This document shows positions 53,066 to 61,869 of a stretch of 64,000 nucleotides of DNA, piece after piece. The stretch is taken from NCBI RefSeq assembly GCF_001854245.1, contig NZ_CP015381.1, positions 2,887,001 through 2,951,000 on the forward strand, written 5' to 3'. Position 1 is the stretch's first letter; each line of letters starts with the position of its first letter. The stretch is from Desulfococcus multivorans. Its GTDB lineage: Bacteria > Desulfobacterota > Desulfobacteria > Desulfobacterales > Desulfococcaceae. A program made the translations under genes and the position numbers. The notes beneath the pieces were generated by a model. It did no database searches. It was not told the origin of the DNA and saw only the letters and a program-made list of their open reading frames with translations.

Positions 53066-53602
53066 ATGATCCAGACCGGCGCCGACCTTCGAAAGCGCAT
53101 CTCCGAGATGGTTGAAACCCTGCGGAAAACCCGCAGGCCTTCCAGAAACGCCTTGCTGTCCGCCGCGCAATCCGTTCTGGATTGGAAGCAGGAACACGGC
53201 GCGGCGGGCTTGTGGGACCCGCCGCCCCTGATGGTGACGGCAACGATGGACGACGGTTGGGGCCACGGTCTCGAGGTGATCCATCGCTACGGCGAGGTTG
53301 CCGGGCTCTCCATCGTCCGTCTGGGGCTTCTCAGGACCGCCGATGAGATCATCCGGGCCTGCACGGACCTGCGGCCCGACATCCTGGGTCTGACGGTGCT
53401 CCAGTTCGACACGGTGGACACCCTGGCCGAGATCCGCCGCAGGATTCCGGGGGAGACCCGGATCGTTGCCGGAGGGCCGATCTTCGGTGCGGATCCGGAC
53501 CTCGCCCCCGGCGCGGGGATCGACTTTGTCGCGACGGACGCGGTCGCGTTCATCGAGTATCTGTTGCGTTTCCAGCCGGCGCGGCCGTCCTGGACAAATT
53601 GA
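53066..53602 (+). CDS. Cobalamin-binding-domain-like protein
   Basis: 178 residues from the ATG with GAGGT six bases upstream. A helical N-terminal part (1-55) is followed by a Rossmann-like B12-binding fold: PPLMVTATMDDGWGHGLEVI, LRPDILGLTVLQFDTVDTL, ETRIVAGGPIFGADPDL, IDFVATDAVAFIEYL. The usual cobalamin His motif (DxHxxG) is altered here to DGWGHG, so binding is uncertain. It may be a corrinoid protein or a radical-SAM partner. No methyltransferase lies beside it. Confidence 0.7.
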   Translation: MIQTGADLRKRISEMVETLRKTRRPSRNALLSAAQSVLDWKQEHGAAGLWDPPPLMVTATMDDGWGHGLEVIHRYGEVAGLSIVRLGLLRTADEIIRACTDLRPDILGLTVLQFDTVDTLAEIRRRIPGETRIVAGGPIFGADPDLAPGAGIDFVATDAVAFIEYLLRFQPARPSWTN

Positions 53603-53759
53603 CCCTTGACCATCGCAGCGCCTTTGTGTATCAATACAGCCGATATTATAAGAAATATCGTTCGAATTGACAAATTCCCGCGCTTTTTGGAGCCTGACAA
53701 CGTCAACCCGTCGATCCTCCTTAAAAATCCGGCGGTGATATCCTTATCGAGGAGATCCA

Positions 53760-54119
53760 ATGGAAAAAATCAATATTACCGAAAAACTTCGCACCTTCGA
53801 CAAATTCTGGCAATCCAAGCTGATCGGCGAATACAACGGCCGACCCCTCAAGATCATCAAGTTGAAGGGCGATTTCGAATGGCACCATCACAAGGACGAA
53901 GACGAGATGCTTCTGGTCCTGAAAGGACAGATGACCATCGAGTTCCAGGAGGACACCCTCGTATTGGGAGAAGGCGATCTTTTCATCATCCCCTGCAACA
54001 CCCCTCATAAGCTGGTGGCGCCCCAGGAGGTCAACATCCTCATGATCGAGCCCAAAACCACCTTGAACACCGAGAATCATCTCTCCCGGAGACCCGTCAG
54101 GCCCGAAGAGCCCATGTAG
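53760..54119 (+). CDS. Small cupin-domain protein
   Basis: 119 residues. Single cupin barrel: GDFEWHHHKDEDEMLLVLKG holds the His-x-His...Glu metal ligands, and GEGDLFIIPCNTPHKL the second motif with His. GAGGAGAT precedes the ATG by six bases. Function not predictable beyond a metal-binding fold; members include small dioxygenases and sugar-binding proteins. Confidence 0.88.
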   Translation: MEKINITEKLRTFDKFWQSKLIGEYNGRPLKIIKLKGDFEWHHHKDEDEMLLVLKGQMTIEFQEDTLVLGEGDLFIIPCNTPHKLVAPQEVNILMIEPKTTLNTENHLSRRPVRPEEPM

Positions 54120-54250
54120 GTCCACGGTGTTTCGGGGCCGGGCCGGCATGCGGCTTTCCCATGCGCTTCAACGCGGCAGCCCGGCGGGATGCGCCGACTG
54201 CGGGCCTCGGTGATGATGCCTCAACCTTTTCGACACAAAGACAGTTTTTG

Positions 54251-55534
54251 ATGAACCTGAATCGTTTTCGACCTGTTCGCATCGCCTTTTTCGGCTTGTT
54301 AACGTTCATCGCCGTTTCGGCCATGATCGATCCCCTTGCCCTCGCGGCCGATGACGCCGACGTCGTCACCGTCCGGACCGCGGAGGGCAAGCTCTACACC
54401 CAGCCCGTCAAGATCGCGCCGGTGATGGAAACCCTTGAAAAAGGCGTCCGGTTGATGCTCCTCCATCAGAAGGGCGAATGGTTTGCCGTGAGCCTGCCCG
54501 ACCTGCGCCTGGGATGGATTCACGAAAGCATCTTCGCGCCGGAGAGGACGGCGGCCAAATCCGAGGCCCCCGCGGATCAGGGTTCGTCGCCGACGGATTC
54601 CCGGGACACGGCGGAACGACAGGGCATTCTGAAGGTCGACTCCGGCCGGGTTCGGGGCAACCCGTCCATCGACGCCGAGCTGGTCTTCGGGTTGAGCCGG
54701 GGGGATCGCTTCACGGTTCTGGCCGAACAGGGCGACTGGTACCATATCCAGGCCCGAAACGGACAAAAGGGATGGATCCATCACTCCCTCTTCGATTTTT
54801 CCCCGCCGCGCCCGACCGCAGCCGAAGACGAATCCGCCGAAACGACGCCTCCCCCCATGGAAAGCGATGCGCCTGCCGATCCCACGATAGCGGAAATTGA
54901 AACAGCCGATGTCGCCGCGGAAAACGACGACGCCGACACCGATGCCGGGTCGGTGGAAGACGGGTTTCAGGTCGTCGTCAAGGTCCGGTCCGGAAGGGTC
55001 AGAACCGCACCGTCGACGGCGTCGCCCACGGCCTTCGGAATTCTCCGGGGAACCCGGGCCGAGGTCGCCGCCGTCGAGGGAGAATGGTACCGCATTCTTC
55101 TGCCGGACGGTCGAACAGGGTGGGCCCACGAAACACTTTTCGACACGGAAGGACGGGACGGGGCCGATAAACCGGAATCCCGCGATGCCTCGGTGGTGAA
55201 GGAGATCGAGGCCATCGTGTTCGACACCACCCCCGAGGGGCACGAAACCATCACGGTTGAACTGAACAGCTTCAATCCCCCCAAAGCTTACACCGTCAAG
55301 GGCAAGACAGCGCCCCTTGTGGTCTGCGAGTTCGCCGACACCCGCCTTTCCCCGAACATCGGCAGCACCGTCCCCGGCCGCGGCGAATTGGTGAAGGCCG
55401 TCTCGGTGCGGCGGGACGGCGGGGCGAATTCACCGGTCCGGATCGAGGCAGCCATCGATCCCCGGTTCAAATACAGCGTGGATCAGTTTTTTTTCAAAAA
55501 AGAGAACCGATACGTCATCACCTTCAAAAAATAG
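54251..55534 (+). CDS. Exported protein with three SH3-like repeats
   Basis: 427 residues. Signal peptide 1-32 (ending ALAADD). Three bacterial SH3 domains follow: around 36-95 (VTVRTAEGKLYTQPVKI, LRLGWIHESIF), 122-175 (LKVDSGRVRGNPSIDAEL, GQKGWIHHSLF) and 235-290 (VKVRSGRVRTAPSTASP, GRTGWAHETLF), joined by acidic Pro/Ala-rich linkers. The C-terminal domain (310-427) is beta-rich. Likely binds the cell wall or envelope proteins. The ribosome site is weak. Converges on the U32 gene. Confidence 0.85.
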   Translation: MNLNRFRPVRIAFFGLLTFIAVSAMIDPLALAADDADVVTVRTAEGKLYTQPVKIAPVMETLEKGVRLMLLHQKGEWFAVSLPDLRLGWIHESIFAPERTAAKSEAPADQGSSPTDSRDTAERQGILKVDSGRVRGNPSIDAELVFGLSRGDRFTVLAEQGDWYHIQARNGQKGWIHHSLFDFSPPRPTAAEDESAETTPPPMESDAPADPTIAEIETADVAAENDDADTDAGSVEDGFQVVVKVRSGRVRTAPSTASPTAFGILRGTRAEVAAVEGEWYRILLPDGRTGWAHETLFDTEGRDGADKPESRDASVVKEIEAIVFDTTPEGHETITVELNSFNPPKAYTVKGKTAPLVVCEFADTRLSPNIGSTVPGRGELVKAVSVRRDGGANSPVRIEAAIDPRFKYSVDQFFFKKENRYVITFKK

Positions 55535-55544
55535 CCGGCGGTCC

Positions 55545-55566
55545 CCCGGCCTGCCGCGAGGCCGGG
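55545..55566. terminator. Hairpin between convergent genes
   Basis: CCCGGCCT and AGGCCGGG pair around GCCGCG, between the stops of the SH3 protein gene and the U32 gene. Confidence 0.6.
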
Positions 55567-55568
55567 CG

Positions 55569-57566
55569 TTAAGCCAACCCGACCTTCCAGTTCCACCATC
55601 CCGGCCGATCCTTGATTTGAACATGCCTCGGCACCGGCTCGTCGAGGGTGACGAAAACGCGATACCCCGCTTGAACCAGGGCTTTTTTCTCCCCTTCGAG
55701 GTTGAGCCGCCAGTTGGGATAGATCCATGTATTCTGACCGTATCGCTCGATCCAGGCCACCTCGCCCCTGGGGCTCGTGACCGGCTGATTGGACGCCGCG
55801 GACGTCGGAACGATCCTCGAGATGCAGAGCGGCCAGTTGCCGGCCAGGACGATGCCCAGCGGAATGGGGCTCTGCCGGGGAAGTGCGGCATAATCGCCGG
55901 CGCCGAGTTCGGGGCTCACCATGCACCCCTTGAAGCCCGCTGCGGCGACCGCACGGACGGCCAGGGGATTGGCGATGTTGCAGAAAGGCCCGGCCCACAG
56001 CGCCGTGGATCCGGCGTCCCTGAAAAACGCCGTCTGCCAGGGGGCGTTCAGGACAAAGGTTCGGCCGCCCCCATCCCGAACCGTGTCGATCACCTGCTGC
56101 CAGAGGTCTTCCTCGTCCGGCCAGACCACGGGCGGAAGCCACCACCAGATATCCGAAAACCGCTGTTGCGGGATCCCTTTCAGCACCTCCGGCGAGAGCC
56201 ATAGACCGGCGGCGCCGCGCCGCGTCCTTCTCTCCAGACGGCGGCCGACCCGGAGATCGAGGGGCGGACGGGACTTCAGCGGCTTTGTGGGCATCCCCGG
56301 CCGGTAGCCCGATGACGGCTCGGGAACGGTGACCTTCGGCAGCGCGGACGAAAGGGCGTCGATCATCTCCATCAGCGCCTTCTCCCTGCGGTCGGTCAAA
56401 AACACCGGCGCGTTTTGAGCCGCTTTCCGCCGCCCGCCTGTTTTGATATAGAGACGCCCCTTTTTCGGCACGGACGCGCCGACGCGGATCACGCTGTGCC
56501 AGGGTTCGTCTTCATATCCGACGCGCAGGACATCCCCCGGCAGCAGCGCTTCACGCGTATCCACATAAGCGCCCTCGGCCGCCCCCTTGACCCTTCCGAT
56601 CAGATATCCGGAGCCGGTCTGGTTTTCCGGGTTGACGGGATTCTGGGGACGCTGGGGCAGAAAATGGTAATGGGTTCCGGTCCGGCCCAGGGACCATGTC
56701 AACAGGTCGAGGGCGTCCCGTCTCTTCCGGACGTCGCCGAAGTGGTCCCGCAACATCTGATAGGCCTTTACGGTATAATAGACATAATGCGGCCCTTTTT
56801 TGCGGCCTTCGATCTTCCAGGTCGACACCTTCGGAATGGTGAGAAGGACCTTGACGAGTACGTCGATGCTGAGGTCCTGGCATGAAAAATAGCGTCCGGA
56901 CCGCCCCTGCTGGGTGTAAAGCCTGCGGCAAGGCTGCACGCACCGGCCCCTCAGACCGCTTTTCCCGCCCATGTAGCTGCTCCAGTAGCATCGCCCGGAC
57001 ACGGCGTAACAGAGCGCGCCGTGAACGAAGACCTCCAGATCCAGTCCGTCGGGGCAGGCATCGGCCATCTGCTTGATTTCATCCACGTTGAGTTCCCTCG
57101 GCAGGACGATCCGACGAAAACCGGTTCCGGGGATGTCGCGAATGGATTCGAGCGCCCTGGGGAAGGTGACATTGGCCAGGGTCGACAGATGCAGTTCACC
57201 GTTATACCCCACCTCCCGGGCGATCTCGGCGACGGCCAGGTCCTGCAGAATGAGCCCGTCCGGATTGACGTAACGGTTCAGGCGGTCCACCAGACCGGCG
57301 CAGGATGCCAGCTCGTCGGGTTTGATCAGGGTATTGAGCGTGATGTAGACCCGGGTTCCCCGCTCGTGGGCGAGGCGGGTCAGCGCCGCCATCTCTTCAA
57401 GGTTGAAATTCTTGGCGGCCATCCGTGCGGAAAAATCCTTGAGGCCGCAGTATACGGCATCGGCGCCGGCGGCCAGTGCCGCCAGAAAGGCCGCCCGGTT
57501 GCCGGCCGGCGCCATAATGGCCGGCGGCGGGTTCAGCGCTTCAGGCGCTTTTTCAGGGTTTATCAA
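55569..57566 (-). CDS. U32-family protein (TrhP/RlhA-like)
   Basis: 665 residues. The N-terminal half is a peptidase-U32 barrel: APAGNRAAFLAALAAGADAV, and the signature EVFVHGALCYAVSGRCYWS followed by CVQPCRRLY, whose cysteines bind an iron-sulphur cluster in studied members. U32 proteins are now known mainly as prephenate-dependent tRNA or rRNA hydroxylation factors, not proteases. The long C-terminal extension (400-665) is as in the larger members. Stand-alone gene on the minus strand. Confidence 0.88.
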   Translation of the reverse strand: MINPEKAPEALNPPPAIMAPAGNRAAFLAALAAGADAVYCGLKDFSARMAAKNFNLEEMAALTRLAHERGTRVYITLNTLIKPDELASCAGLVDRLNRYVNPDGLILQDLAVAEIAREVGYNGELHLSTLANVTFPRALESIRDIPGTGFRRIVLPRELNVDEIKQMADACPDGLDLEVFVHGALCYAVSGRCYWSSYMGGKSGLRGRCVQPCRRLYTQQGRSGRYFSCQDLSIDVLVKVLLTIPKVSTWKIEGRKKGPHYVYYTVKAYQMLRDHFGDVRKRRDALDLLTWSLGRTGTHYHFLPQRPQNPVNPENQTGSGYLIGRVKGAAEGAYVDTREALLPGDVLRVGYEDEPWHSVIRVGASVPKKGRLYIKTGGRRKAAQNAPVFLTDRREKALMEMIDALSSALPKVTVPEPSSGYRPGMPTKPLKSRPPLDLRVGRRLERRTRRGAAGLWLSPEVLKGIPQQRFSDIWWWLPPVVWPDEEDLWQQVIDTVRDGGGRTFVLNAPWQTAFFRDAGSTALWAGPFCNIANPLAVRAVAAAGFKGCMVSPELGAGDYAALPRQSPIPLGIVLAGNWPLCISRIVPTSAASNQPVTSPRGEVAWIERYGQNTWIYPNWRLNLEGEKKALVQAGYRVFVTLDEPVPRHVQIKDRPGWWNWKVGLA

Positions 57567-57670
57567 TGGGTCATGTCCTTGTCCGGTCAGGCCGACCGCC
57601 CGCAGGCGATCGATACCGTTTCGGCGATGGAGGATTTACGATAGAAAAGACGTTCCGGTCATCATCAAGA

Positions 57671-57775
57671 AACTCAGCTTTCGACTTTGATAGGCCGGTG
57701 GCTGAAGGGGCCCGGACCGTATCCTCCCGGCACCTCTTTCCGGTCATTATCATGAAAGTTAAAAGCAAATTATAA
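57671..57775. repeat. Dispersed palindromic repeat, further copy
   Basis: CTCAGCTTTCGACTTTGATA on the left and TTCCGGTCATTATCATGAAA on the right, with CGTATCCTCCCGGCACC between. Same element as at 211-290 and 52470-52618, upstream of the U32 gene. Confidence 0.75.
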
Positions 57776-57861
57776 AGCCTGTAACATATCGTTATCTCGG
57801 CATTAAATCAAGCACCTTCTGGACGATTCGCCTTCACCCGGAATCCGGATGCCAAGGCAGC

Positions 57862-57892
57862 GCGGCGGGTCCGCGGCCCGCGGACCCGCCGC
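57862..57892. terminator. Very strong GC hairpin after osmC-like gene
   Basis: GCGGCGGGTCCGCGG and CCGCGGACCCGCCGC pair perfectly, 28 bases beyond the stop of the OsmC-like gene. No T-run. Confidence 0.6.
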
Positions 57893-57919
57893 CATGGGTG
57901 CATCGGACAACGAATGCCG

Positions 57920-58501
57920 TCAGGCCGCCGCCGCCCGGGACGACGTCTTGTCCAGCGTTACCGTCACCGGTACGCCCTGGGTGATGCTGTCGTAGACCGG
58001 CGAGAAGGTCGGTCCCAGCCGCATGAGCTCTTCGAGCTCCTCATCCGACACATCGGCGTCGATCTTGAACGTCATCCGGATCTGCTCGTAGCCTCTCCGA
58101 ACGTCCTCCCGCAGCCCGAGAAATCCCTGAAGGTCGATGTCTCCCTCCAGCCGCGATTCCATGGATTTGATGGTGATGCCCTTGGCCGCCGCGTGGTAGA
58201 CGATGGAGGTCGTCACGCAGGCCGCCAGCGCGGTGAGCAGGTATTCAACCGGATTGGGCCCCTTGTCCTCTCCCAGAAGAATGGGCGGTTCGTCCGCATC
58301 CAGTTCGAAATGCGTTTCATGGGGATGATCCTGCTGCGTTCCGTAAAAGTTCTTGATGGTGGTGCGGTTGTGGCCGCAGTTTATCCATTTGTTGTTGGCG
58401 CGGAACTTGAATTTCGCGATGACCGGCGCTTTCTTGACGGCATCGATCGTCCCGAAAAGCGCGTCGACCTTGACCCCGTTGACAATTTTTTGAGCGTCCA
58501 T
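57920..58501 (-). CDS. OsmC-family thiol peroxidase-like protein
   Basis: 193 residues. OsmC/Ohr fold acting on organic hydroperoxides. GEDKGPNPVEYLLTALAACV contains one conserved Cys; the second may be in WINCGHNRT. AGGAGGG precedes the ATG by about four bases. Single gene, minus strand. The exact subfamily is unclear. Confidence 0.85.
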   Translation of the reverse strand: MDAQKIVNGVKVDALFGTIDAVKKAPVIAKFKFRANNKWINCGHNRTTIKNFYGTQQDHPHETHFELDADEPPILLGEDKGPNPVEYLLTALAACVTTSIVYHAAAKGITIKSMESRLEGDIDLQGFLGLREDVRRGYEQIRMTFKIDADVSDEELEELMRLGPTFSPVYDSITQGVPVTVTLDKTSSRAAAA

Positions 58502-58923
58502 GATACCCTCCTATGCATATTTATCTCCCCACCAGGGGAGGCAGTGGATGGTCGATGTGTACACCCCGAGATTCAGGCGCAGTGCAGTCTTCGTGTTTGA
58601 TGAGTGGTTTTCCCGGTATAGTCTGTTGATCGGGATACACTTCTTTATAATAGTCACCTGCTCCCGCGAATCAATGCCGCCGCCGGCCCCAAGTCGACCC
58701 TGGACAAAGGCGGAAAAGGCCGGGGACAGCCCCTGGTCCGCATCGTGATTCCCCTTGTGAATGGCCGCGGCTGTGTTATAGTGAGATAAGAAGATATTTC
58801 GGTTTTACAGGCGTTAACCGGAAAACGGTGATCCTGGACACCGAAGATCGCATAGATACTGTTTTGTCAAGAAACCAAACACATACGCGCCACTTCCAAT
58901 GGCACGCGGAAAAGGAAGCACTT
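58502..58923. other. Gap between osmC-like and cooC-like genes
   Basis: 422 bases holding the two divergent promoters. A weak TTGATC with TATAAT 14 bases later lies at about 58627-58652. An open frame from 58828 runs into the cooC-like gene but lacks a ribosome site and family similarity. Confidence 0.4.
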
Positions 58924-59685
58924 ATGAAACTGGCTGTTAGCGGTAAAGGCGGCGTTGGAAAAACCTCGTTTTCATCGATGCTGATCCGGTCCCTCAACGC
59001 ATCCGGACGGCACGTTCTGGCCATCGATGCCGATCCGGACGCCAACCTCGCCATGGCGATCGGCATCGAGGGAGGGGAGAAGATCGTCCCCATCTCGGAA
59101 ATGAAGGAATTGATCTTCGAGCGGACCGAGGCCCAACCCGGGAGCATCGGGGGATTTTTCAAATTGAACCCCAAGGTCGACGATTTGCCGGAGAAGCTGT
59201 CCGCTCGGTATGAAAACATCAAGCTGATGCGTCTTGGCGGCGTCAAAAAAGGCGGTTCAGGGTGCATCTGTCCGGAAAGCACACTGCTGAGAGCCCTGGT
59301 CACCCATGTCGTTCTCGCCCGCAACGAGGTCGTGGTCATGGATATGGAGGCCGGCATCGAGCATCTCGGACGGGGAACGGCCCGGGCGGTGGACAAGCTC
59401 CTCGTCGTGGTGGAGCCGGGCCGCAGGAGCATCGACACCGCCGAGCACATCCGCCATCTGGCTTCCGAAATCGGCCTGACGCGGATTCTGATCATCGGCA
59501 ACAAAATTCGCGGCCCCCAGGACGAAGCCTTTCTGAAGCGCCATCTGAGCGATTTCGAATTTCTGGGATTCATTCCCTACGACGACAAACTGATCGAGGC
59601 CGACCTGGAGGGGATCGCCCCCTACGACACCCACGGGCCCGCGGTCCAGGCCGTTGCGGCGATGATGGACAAGATCGACTCATGA
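58924..59685 (+). CDS. CooC-type nickel-insertion ATPase
   Basis: 253 residues from the ATG where the P-loop starts at once: KLAVSGKGGVGKTSFSSML (deviant Walker A). HVLAIDADPDANLAMAIG is the second nucleotide motif. GGSGCICPESTLL holds the C-x-C motif used by CooC dimers to bind nickel or zinc. CooC proteins mature carbon-monoxide dehydrogenase. No CO dehydrogenase gene is in the window. Its stop overlaps the helicase start by four bases. Confidence 0.88.
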   Translation: MKLAVSGKGGVGKTSFSSMLIRSLNASGRHVLAIDADPDANLAMAIGIEGGEKIVPISEMKELIFERTEAQPGSIGGFFKLNPKVDDLPEKLSARYENIKLMRLGGVKKGGSGCICPESTLLRALVTHVVLARNEVVVMDMEAGIEHLGRGTARAVDKLLVVVEPGRRSIDTAEHIRHLASEIGLTRILIIGNKIRGPQDEAFLKRHLSDFEFLGFIPYDDKLIEADLEGIAPYDTHGPAVQAVAAMMDKIDS

Positions 59686-61805
59686 AAAAGGACTTCCAGG
59701 ACCTGCCGAAAAAGCGCTTTTACCGGGCAAAAGGCCGAAAACGGGGGATTTCTCCCGGCATGGATCCAAGGCTCAGGCGCGCGTTCGCGAAGATCGGCGT
59801 TCCTGAAAAGACGCCCTTCGTTCCGGATCCGTTCCAGTTGGAAGCCCTTGACGCCATTGACAAGGGCGACTGTCTGGTCACCGCACCGACGGGCTCCGGC
59901 AAGACCTGGATCGCCGAACAGGCCATCCGGCGAATCCGGGAAGCCGGCGGGCGCACGTGGTACGCCTCCCCCCTGAAAGCGCTCACCAATTCCATTTACG
60001 TGATCTTCTGCGGCATTTTCGGGCCTGAAAACGTCGGGATCCTGACCGGGGACCGCAAGGAGAACCCTGATGCCGACATCATTGTCGGCACCACGGAGAT
60101 CCTGAGAAATCAGCTATACGATGCCATGCATCGCGGTGAGAATATTCGTACGGATTTCGTCATCCTCGACGAAGCGCATTTCCTGGGGGATGAGGAACGG
60201 GGGGTTGTCTGGGAGGAGGTCATGATCTACCTTCCCACCCGTATTCCTCTGCTCCTCCTTTCCGCGACCATTGGGAATGCCCGGCGCATCGCCGCATGGC
60301 TTTCGTCCATTCGCGGCAAACCCTGCGTGGTCGTGGAGGAAAAAAAGCGGCCCGTGCCCCTGGTGCCCCTCTTTTTTCATCCCTCGGGCAAACTCTTTCC
60401 GTTGACGGCCGTCGTCAACGGAAAAAAACGGCTCTACGGCAAGATTTCCGAATTCATCACCGGAAAACGCCAGCCCTATATCGCCCGGCCCGGACAACTG
60501 CCCCCCTTTGGAGACATCCTCGCCGTTTTCAGGAAATACCGCCTGTTGCCGGCCATTTTTTTCCTGAAGTCCCGGGCGGACTGCGACAACGCCCTCGATC
60601 GATGTCAGAAAAACGTCATATCCGACATGAATCGAAAAGCGGCCATCGGCGCCTTTATCGACGATTTTGCCGAACAGGTGCCGCATATCGCCAAACACCC
60701 CCAGCGGCGGCACCTCGAACACTTTGCCGTCGGCGCACATCACAGCGGCCAGCTCCCCGCCTGGAAATTTCTCGTCGAGCAACTCATGACCCAGGGCCTT
60801 CTGGACGCCGTCTTCGCGACGTCCACAGTGGCGGCGGGCGTCAACTTCCCGGCGAGGACCATCGTGTTTCTCAACTCGGACAAGTTCAACGGGGTGGAGT
60901 TCATGCCCCTCACGCCTACGGAGTTTCACCAGATGACGGGAAGGGCCGGGCGGCGGGGAATGGACCACATCGGGTTTGCCGCGGTCCTGCCGGGGAGATA
61001 CATGGACGTCCGCCTGATGGCGCGTCTTGTGACGGCACCGCCGGCCGATGTTTACAGCCAGATCAAAATCAATTTTTCCATGGCCCTCAACCTGCTCCTC
61101 TCCCACACGCCGGACCAGATCCAGCTGCTGCTCGAAAAATCCTTTGCGGCTTACCTTCTCGAGCACGATTCCGGTTATCGCTCCTATCGGAAGATGGGGA
61201 AAACGGCCGAACGGGAGGCGCCGGAAAAAAGCCGGCTCTGGAACGACTTCCTGGATCACCTCGATTTTTTGAAAAAAACCGGTTATGTGTCGGAAGAGGG
61301 CAAGCTGACGGACGACGGCATGTGGGCGTCGCAGCTACGGGTGGACCATCCGCTCTCCATCGCCGAGGGGTTCCGGCTGGGCGTCTTCCCGGAAAACAAT
61401 CCGGCCGTGATCGCCGGGTTGATGGCGGCCTTCGTCAATGAACGGGAATGCGACGATCGGGTGCTGAAGGAGGTCGTTCCCAATACCCTGAAGCGGGCCT
61501 TCCAGAATGTCGTCAAGGGATTGGGACCGTTTTTGAAGCAGATGGCCGATGCAGGCTTCGACGTACGCCCCTTGTATCTCAGACCCTGCCTCTCCGTATA
61601 TCTCTGGGCCGCCGGAGCGCATACATGGGAGCATGTGGTGCGGGTGTCGGAGTTGGCCGAAGGCGATATGGCGGTACTGATCCTGCGAACGGCGGACAAT
61701 CTGCGGCATATCGTCGCCCTCCGGGAGGTTTTCCCGGAAGCGTCGAAGAACGCGTCGAAGGCCGTCGAATCCATCCTGAGGGACCCGGTGGCGGTCTTTT
61801 TCTGA
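59682..61805 (+). CDS. Ski2-like DEAD/DEAH-box helicase
   Basis: 707 residues. Superfamily 2 helicase: Q-region PFQLEALDAIDKGD, motif I VTAPTGSGKTWIAEQ, motif II FVILDEAHFLGD, motif III LLSATIGNARR, motif V AGVNFPARTIVF, motif VI HQMTGRAGRRGMD. The C-terminal helical domain ends at RDPVAVFF. It resembles Ski2/Hel308-type enzymes that unwind RNA or DNA. Translationally coupled to the cooC-like gene (ATGA). The pairing with a nickel-insertion ATPase is unexpected. Confidence 0.88.
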   Translation: MKKDFQDLPKKRFYRAKGRKRGISPGMDPRLRRAFAKIGVPEKTPFVPDPFQLEALDAIDKGDCLVTAPTGSGKTWIAEQAIRRIREAGGRTWYASPLKALTNSIYVIFCGIFGPENVGILTGDRKENPDADIIVGTTEILRNQLYDAMHRGENIRTDFVILDEAHFLGDEERGVVWEEVMIYLPTRIPLLLLSATIGNARRIAAWLSSIRGKPCVVVEEKKRPVPLVPLFFHPSGKLFPLTAVVNGKKRLYGKISEFITGKRQPYIARPGQLPPFGDILAVFRKYRLLPAIFFLKSRADCDNALDRCQKNVISDMNRKAAIGAFIDDFAEQVPHIAKHPQRRHLEHFAVGAHHSGQLPAWKFLVEQLMTQGLLDAVFATSTVAAGVNFPARTIVFLNSDKFNGVEFMPLTPTEFHQMTGRAGRRGMDHIGFAAVLPGRYMDVRLMARLVTAPPADVYSQIKINFSMALNLLLSHTPDQIQLLLEKSFAAYLLEHDSGYRSYRKMGKTAEREAPEKSRLWNDFLDHLDFLKKTGYVSEEGKLTDDGMWASQLRVDHPLSIAEGFRLGVFPENNPAVIAGLMAAFVNERECDDRVLKEVVPNTLKRAFQNVVKGLGPFLKQMADAGFDVRPLYLRPCLSVYLWAAGAHTWEHVVRVSELAEGDMAVLILRTADNLRHIVALREVFPEASKNASKAVESILRDPVAVFF

Positions 61806-61869
61806 TGCCGCCGGCGCATCCCGGCCTGTCAGGATCACCTCAAAATCCCTTCGGAAAAACCTGACGGGA

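Noticed and set aside
58924-59685. ParA/MinD-type partition protein
   Set aside because: The C-x-C motif in GGSGCICPE and the overall pattern point to CooC; no parB or origin lies nearby.
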